The notes under the pieces were generated by a model that saw only the letters and a program-made list of their open reading frames with translations, was not told where the DNA came from and made no database searches. Of a DNA stretch of 6,643 nt, positions 1 through 6,643 are shown piece by piece. Every line of letters begins with the position of its first letter. The stretch's first letter is position 1. The stretch is taken from contig JABMOJ010000274.1 in NCBI GenBank assembly GCA_013204195.1, forward strand, positions 1 to 6,643, read 5' to 3'. Origin of the DNA: SAR86 cluster bacterium (GTDB lineage: Bacteria; Pseudomonadota; Gammaproteobacteria; Pseudomonadales; Azotimanducaceae). The translations under genes were made by a program, and so were the position numbers.

Positions 1-1118
<1,118 letters not shown>

Positions 1119-1160
1119 TTTTATCGTTACCTTTTTTTCTTAACGCTCAAAGAGTGTGCT

Positions 1161-1177
1161 TTAGACGGCCGGTCTAA
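1161..1177. repeat. Small dyad immediately after the pyrG stop codon
   Basis: Six-base arms TTAGAC and GTCTAA flank a five-base GC-only centre, directly abutting the pyrG stop codon at 1180-1178. On the transcribed strand it could form a short hairpin. The arms are AT-rich and no T tract follows, so it does not meet the usual pattern of an intrinsic terminator. It may be a weak RNA-stability or pausing element, or chance. The rest of the 59-base gap holds an A-rich stretch carrying the kdsA ribosome binding site. Confidence 0.3.
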
Positions 1178-2863
<1,686 letters not shown>

Positions 2864-2882
2864 TCAACCAAGATGGGTTTGT

Positions 2883-2911
2883 AGAGTACCACTGACTGCC
2901 TTCTCGCTCAA
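2883..2911 (-). promoter_or_regulatory. Candidate sigma-70 promoter for pyrG
   Basis: In the 133-base gap between tilS and pyrG, read on the minus strand, TTGAGC (2911-2906, four of six matches to TTGACA) is followed after exactly 17 bases by TACTCT (2888-2883). The latter keeps the first, second and last bases of TATAAT, three of six matches. Transcription would start around 2876, leaving a leader of roughly 50 bases before pyrG. The match is modest and other weak pairings exist in the gap. I see no clear terminator after tilS, so read-through from dnaE-tilS is equally possible. No other element is evident in this gap. Confidence 0.3.
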
Positions 2912-2960
2912 TGTGAAAGTTGAATCGAAGACGGAAATAGCCCCTAGATGCTGATATTCA

Positions 2961-4313
2961 TCAGATATATCGATCATCGACCTCAAAGTCGAATAACCAG
3001 CCCAACTGATCACCCGAGACCTCATAGTCGCTGCTGGTCAAGCCAGGGATCTGCCAACCCGGCAAACCCGCCACCGCCACCAACTCATCGTCGAGGAAGA
3101 TCAATGGCAGTCGATCCCGAAGCCAGGGTGGCACATGACGCTCTTGCAGCCACTTTTTCAAGGATCGCGTCTGCCCCAGACTGAATGACTCACCACCCTG
3201 ACGACAACGTATTTCCAGATGGCTCGGATCACTCACTCGCAAACCTCGGCCCAGCGCTTGCAACCCCTCCAAAGCGCCACCCTGATGCGCCTGCGGCTCA
3301 ACGCCGGCCAATTTCATCGGCCGCGGATCAATCGCTGGCAACTCGTGGAGTAGGTATAAACCATTACGAAAACGCTTGATAAGACCACCCTGCCAACGCA
3401 TTTCCGGGGCTGCTATCGGACCTTCCGCTAACAACATGGGCAACGCTGCAGCCAGCACGCCGGCCGAAGGATAAGGCAATTGATGCTGGCCCAGCCACGC
3501 CAATAGCAGATTTTTTTGCCGAGCCAAGGTCAGCCTCGCAAAACTATCCACACGGATACCACCGAAGCCATCGCGAAGTTCTTGCTGGTCCGACTTAGCC
3601 ACGTCATCGAGCAACCTGCCGACCTCAGCATCGCGCTGCAAACTCGCCATCAGCGTCGTTTTAAGATCCGGCCAGCGATTCTCCAATTCAGGAATGACAT
3701 GCTGGCGCAGATAGTTGCGAGTCATCTTCTGATCTAGATTGCTCTCGTCTTCAATCCAGCTCAATTGATGCTGCCGGGCATAGGCGGTAATGCCGGCGCG
3801 ACTGACTTGCAGCAGCGGGCGGAGCAGTCTGGCGGTACCGATCGAGCGACTCAACGGCATGCCTTGCAGCCCGAACCGGCCGCTGCCTCGAAACAACTGG
3901 AATAGCGCTGTTTCAACCTGGTCATCCTGATGTTGACCGAGCAGCAACAGATCGCCTTTTTCAAGCAGCTGAGCGAAGGCTTGGTATCGCGCATCCCGAG
4001 CATTAGCTTCCAGATTACCCACAGGTTCCACCTGTAACGTCACTGTAGCAAACGCGACGCCAAGGTCTTCGCAGGTCTGCCTGCAATGGGCTTGCCAGGC
4101 GTTCGCATGGGGACTGAGACTATGATTGACATGAAATGCCAACAGTTTGTGACGCAGGCCGAGCTCACACAAGTGGGCCAGCAGCACATGAGAATCAACC
4201 CCGCCGCTGTAGCCAACCACCAATCTTGACTGATCGGGGTCGGCTAATTGCGCCAGCAGCGCAGCATCAAGCCAGACAGGCTCTAACATACCGCTAACCG
4301 CCACGAGGCACAT
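2961..4313 (-). CDS. tilS: tRNA(Ile)-lysidine synthetase
   Basis: TilS uses ATP to attach lysine to C34 of the CAU-anticodon tRNA-Ile, so that it reads AUA and is charged with isoleucine; it is cytoplasmic and essential in the species studied. The N-terminal ATP-pyrophosphatase domain has the PP-loop SGGVDS (36-41), HVNHSL (61-66), EANARDARYQAF (102-113), GQHQDDQVET (126-135), LLRPLL (163-168) and WIEDESN (186-192). A linker domain follows, and the TilS C-terminal domain is recognisable at about 365-415 with RQGGESF, RSLKKWLQE and PPWLRDRLPL. The length of 450 is normal. The start is uncertain: the upstream ATG (4313-4311) lacks a well-spaced Shine-Dalgarno and lies in a hairpin, while the ATG at 4289-4287 (residue 9) gives 27 residues before the PP-loop, nearer to relatives, but also has a weak binding site. 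It follows dnaE by 21 bases, so the two are likely co-transcribed and perhaps translationally coupled. Confidence 0.96.
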   Translation of the reverse strand: MCLVAVSGMLEPVWLDAALLAQLADPDQSRLVVGYSGGVDSHVLLAHLCELGLRHKLLAFHVNHSLSPHANAWQAHCRQTCEDLGVAFATVTLQVEPVGNLEANARDARYQAFAQLLEKGDLLLLGQHQDDQVETALFQLFRGSGRFGLQGMPLSRSIGTARLLRPLLQVSRAGITAYARQHQLSWIEDESNLDQKMTRNYLRQHVIPELENRWPDLKTTLMASLQRDAEVGRLLDDVAKSDQQELRDGFGGIRVDSFARLTLARQKNLLLAWLGQHQLPYPSAGVLAAALPMLLAEGPIAAPEMRWQGGLIKRFRNGLYLLHELPAIDPRPMKLAGVEPQAHQGGALEGLQALGRGLRVSDPSHLEIRCRQGGESFSLGQTRSLKKWLQERHVPPWLRDRLPLIFLDDELVAVAGLPGWQIPGLTSSDYEVSGDQLGWLFDFEVDDRYI

Positions 4314-4336
4314 TCGCCTGAATCCAGGCGAGCCTC
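4305..4336 (-). promoter_or_regulatory. Hairpin spanning the dnaE stop and the upstream candidate start of tilS
   Basis: On the transcribed strand a perfect seven-base stem, TCGCCTG with CAGGCGA (4331-4325 and 4320-4314), closes on the four-base loop GATT. An outer five-base stem, GAGGC (4336-4332) with GCCTC (4309-4305), can stack on it and leaves the bases ATGT, including the first candidate tilS ATG, as a four-base bulge. There is no T tract, so it is not a standard terminator. It could limit tilS initiation until ribosomes finishing dnaE open it. This is a structural reading by eye without energy calculation. Confidence 0.45.
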
Positions 4337-6643
4337 AGTAATCCAGTGAAACCTGATCTGCGCCATAGCAGTCTCGCAAGTTTTGGATCAATTCATCTGC
4401 AGGCAAGACTCGCCAGTCATCTCCGAGGGTCACCTCGGCCTGCACATCTTGACGAATGTAGGCCACCGAAACCTGACAACCCTGCCCCGGCTTGCCGCGA
4501 TAAGGCGTCAACAGACTGGCCAGTCGGGTCGTGAAATCGCCTTCCAGCGCGCCCCCACTGAGACTCAAGTGCAGGCGTCTGATACTTCGCTCACGGGCAT
4601 CCACCAGATCCAGCACCTCGCTCGCCCGCATGCGTAAACCACCCGTGAATTCATCGGCCATCGCTGCGCCCTTGACGATGATCACCGCATCTTTACGCAG
4701 TTTACTGTGGTTAGCATCGTATAAATCGGCGAACACCGACACTTCAATGCGTCCGGTTCGGTCATCCAAGGTGACAAAGGCGATCGTATCGCCCTTGCGG
4801 CTCTTCATGGTACGCATACCAACAATCAATCCCGCGACCGTTTGCGCATCCTTACCGGGGCGTAAATCTACGATTCGGGTCTTGGCCAGATGTTTCAATT
4901 CGCCACGATACATATCGATCGGATGACCGGTCAAATACAGACCCAAGGTATCCCGTTCTCGATTCAAGCGTTCCTTGAGATTCATGCACCGAATATTCTT
5001 CAAGCTCTGGTAACGGCTGTCGCCCGCATCGCCCACTAACATCTCGTCACCAAACAAATCCGTCGAGCCACTGTCATGGTTTCGTGATTTTTGCTCGGCA
5101 AGTTTCACCGCGTCTTCCTTGTTGGCAAATAACAGACTGCGCTTGAAATCGATAGCAACGACACCTTCTGGTACCAGGTCGTCATCAACCAATTGATCCA
5201 ACGCACCACTGCCCACCAGCGCCTCGATCGCGCGCTTGTTCATCTTTCTGGAGTCCACCCGCTCACATAGGTCATACAAGTCTTTAAATCCCGCAATATC
5301 CCGGCCAGCCACCAGCGCCTCAATCGGACCTTCGCCCAGGCCCTTGATAGCACCAAGGCCATAGACGATGGACAGTGGTGCGTCGGCAACGAAGCGAAAG
5401 TCGCCCCGATTTACGTCCGGCGGCGACATGGCGATGCCCATTTCCCGGCATTCCTCGATATTAATCACCACCTTGTCGGTGGTCTGCATATCGGCAGACA
5501 GCACTGCTGCCATAAAATCCGAAGGGTAATAGTGTTTAAGCCAGGCGGTCTGGTAGGCAATTTTGGCGTAGGCCACCGAGTGGGGTTTGTTGAAACCATA
5601 ACCGGCAAACATTTCCATCATGTCAAAAATATAGGCGGCCTGCTTTTCTTCCACGTCATTGCGACCGGCACCAGCAACGAAAATTTCTCGCTGCTTGGCC
5701 ATTTCCTCGGGCTTCTTCTTGCCCATGGCCCGACGCAACAGGTCGGCATCGGCAAGGGAATAGCCAGCCAGGATCTGGGCAATCTGCATTACCTGTTCCT
5801 GGTACAACATCACACCGTAAGTTCCCTCAAGAACTTTTTTCAAACTCGGGTGAAGATAATCGACTTCATCAATACCGTGCTTTCGGCGAATAAAGTCATC
5901 GGCCAACTGCATGGGACCGGGACGAAATAGTGCCACTAGAGCGACGATATCATCGAATCGGCTGGGCTTGACCTTCTTCATCAAGTCCTTCATGCCACGG
6001 GATTCCAGCTGGAATACCGCGGTCGTTTTCGCTTGTTTCAGGTTGTCATATATCGCCGGGTCTTCCAGGCTCAACACGTCAATATCAAGGGGTTCCTGTC
6101 CGCGGTCTTGACGCTTGATGTTGATGCTCTTCAACGCGTTATCCAGAATAGTCAGGGTTCGCAGACCGAGGAAGTCAAATTTCACTAGACCGGCTTGCTC
6201 GACATCATCCTTGTCAAACTGGGTCATGAAATTGCCACCAGTCTCGTCGCAATAGATTGGCGAAAAGTCGCTGATCTTGGTGGGCGCTATGACCACACCA
6301 CCGGCGTGCCGACCGACATTCCGCGTCAGGCCCTCGAGCTTGAAGGCCATATCCATGATCTCTTGGGCCTCCTCGCTGGTTCGGATAAATTCAACCAATA
6401 AGGGCTCATCATCCAAGGCTTTTTGCAAGGTCATACCCGGATCAAAGGGAATGAGTTTCGAGAGCTTATCGGCAAGACCATAGGCCTTGCCCTGCACCCG
6501 CGCCACGTCTCGAACCACGGCCTTGGCGGCCATGGTACCAAAGGTAATAATCTGCGAGACCGCGTTACGGCCATAGCGCTCGGTCACATGTTGGATCACT
6601 CGGTCACGGCCATCCATGCAGAAGTCGATATCAAAGTCGGGCA
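4335..6643 (-). CDS. dnaE: DNA polymerase III alpha subunit, C-terminal two thirds (5' end beyond the window)
   Basis: DnaE is the polymerising subunit of the replicative DNA polymerase III holoenzyme. The frame is open to the window edge, with eight further complete codons before the Met at 6617; residue numbers here count from that Met, which is internal and not the start. The visible part opens at PDFDIDFCMDGRD, the Asp-X-Asp that binds catalytic metal. Palm and thumb follow, with TTAVFQLESRGMKDL (198-212) and FRPGPMQLADDF (231-242), which should hold the third catalytic Asp. Fingers include LYQEQVMQIAQ (271-281), RRAMGKKKPEE (295-305) and GYGFNK (339-344). A helix-hairpin-helix region lies near 448-476, a clamp-binding-like STDLF at 518-522, an OB fold near 592-675, then the tau-binding tail. 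The N-terminal PHP domain is outside the window. Two residues usual in the third-aspartate motif are absent. tilS follows directly, where accA is expected. Confidence 0.98.
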   Translation of the reverse strand, partial: PDFDIDFCMDGRDRVIQHVTERYGRNAVSQIITFGTMAAKAVVRDVARVQGKAYGLADKLSKLIPFDPGMTLQKALDDEPLLVEFIRTSEEAQEIMDMAFKLEGLTRNVGRHAGGVVIAPTKISDFSPIYCDETGGNFMTQFDKDDVEQAGLVKFDFLGLRTLTILDNALKSINIKRQDRGQEPLDIDVLSLEDPAIYDNLKQAKTTAVFQLESRGMKDLMKKVKPSRFDDIVALVALFRPGPMQLADDFIRRKHGIDEVDYLHPSLKKVLEGTYGVMLYQEQVMQIAQILAGYSLADADLLRRAMGKKKPEEMAKQREIFVAGAGRNDVEEKQAAYIFDMMEMFAGYGFNKPHSVAYAKIAYQTAWLKHYYPSDFMAAVLSADMQTTDKVVINIEECREMGIAMSPPDVNRGDFRFVADAPLSIVYGLGAIKGLGEGPIEALVAGRDIAGFKDLYDLCERVDSRKMNKRAIEALVGSGALDQLVDDDLVPEGVVAIDFKRSLLFANKEDAVKLAEQKSRNHDSGSTDLFGDEMLVGDAGDSRYQSLKNIRCMNLKERLNRERDTLGLYLTGHPIDMYRGELKHLAKTRIVDLRPGKDAQTVAGLIVGMRTMKSRKGDTIAFVTLDDRTGRIEVSVFADLYDANHSKLRKDAVIIVKGAAMADEFTGGLRMRASEVLDLVDARERSIRRLHLSLSGGALEGDFTTRLASLLTPYRGKPGQGCQVSVAYIRQDVQAEVTLGDDWRVLPADELIQNLRDCYGADQVSLDY

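Noticed and set aside
1119..1160. Possible separate promoter for kdsA-eno in the pyrG-kdsA gap
   Set aside because: A TTGAGC is present, but 17 bases on lies only a poor -10 match that would overlap the kdsA start region, leaving no leader or binding site.
2948..3184. Plus-strand open frame at the 3' end of tilS with a proline-rich stretch
   Set aside because: It is almost entirely antisense to the TilS C-terminal domain; the proline run is the complement of glycine-rich codons in tilS.
5532..5930. Plus-strand open frame of 132 codons inside dnaE
   Set aside because: It is antisense to the conserved palm and fingers of DnaE and has no recognisable domain. The same holds for the other plus-strand frames across tilS, pyrG and dnaE.

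Overview
This window looks like a conserved housekeeping block from the chromosome of a Gram-negative proteobacterium, most likely a gammaproteobacterium. Every gene lies on the minus strand, so transcription runs from high to low coordinates: dnaE (3' two thirds, cut by the right edge), tilS, pyrG, kdsA (all complete), then the first 80 codons of eno (cut by the left edge). The pyrG-kdsA-eno order downstream of dnaE and tilS matches, from memory, the arrangement in Pseudomonas and relatives. The presence of kdsA, which makes the lipopolysaccharide sugar Kdo, confirms an outer membrane with LPS. Base composition looks moderate and even throughout by eye. No mobile element, tRNA, rRNA, CRISPR array or foreign-looking segment is visible.

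Layout. From 6643 to 4335 is the replicative polymerase alpha subunit, entering just before its catalytic Asp-X-Asp. A 21-base gap, folded into a perfect hairpin, separates it from tilS (4313-2961), the tRNA-Ile lysidine synthetase. The 133-base gap 2960-2828 is the longest non-coding stretch and the most plausible place for a pyrG promoter. pyrG (2827-1178) is CTP synthase. A 59-base gap holding a small dyad leads to kdsA (1118-261), and 20 bases carrying a ribosome binding site lead to eno (240 onwards).

How the genes fit together. Enolase makes phosphoenolpyruvate, a substrate of KdsA. CTP from PyrG is the activating nucleotide that KdsB later uses to make CMP-Kdo. The three downstream genes therefore touch one cell-envelope route as well as central metabolism, while dnaE and tilS serve replication and decoding. 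This link is inference from known pathways.

I do not see a previously undescribed system here. The points worth a second look are local: accA, which I expect between dnaE and tilS, is missing; DnaE lacks two residues beside a catalytic aspartate; the glutaminase nucleophile elbow of PyrG has His where Gln is expected; KdsA is of the metal-dependent class; and a hairpin covers the upstream candidate start codon of tilS. Comparisons with other proteins were made from memory, not by a search.
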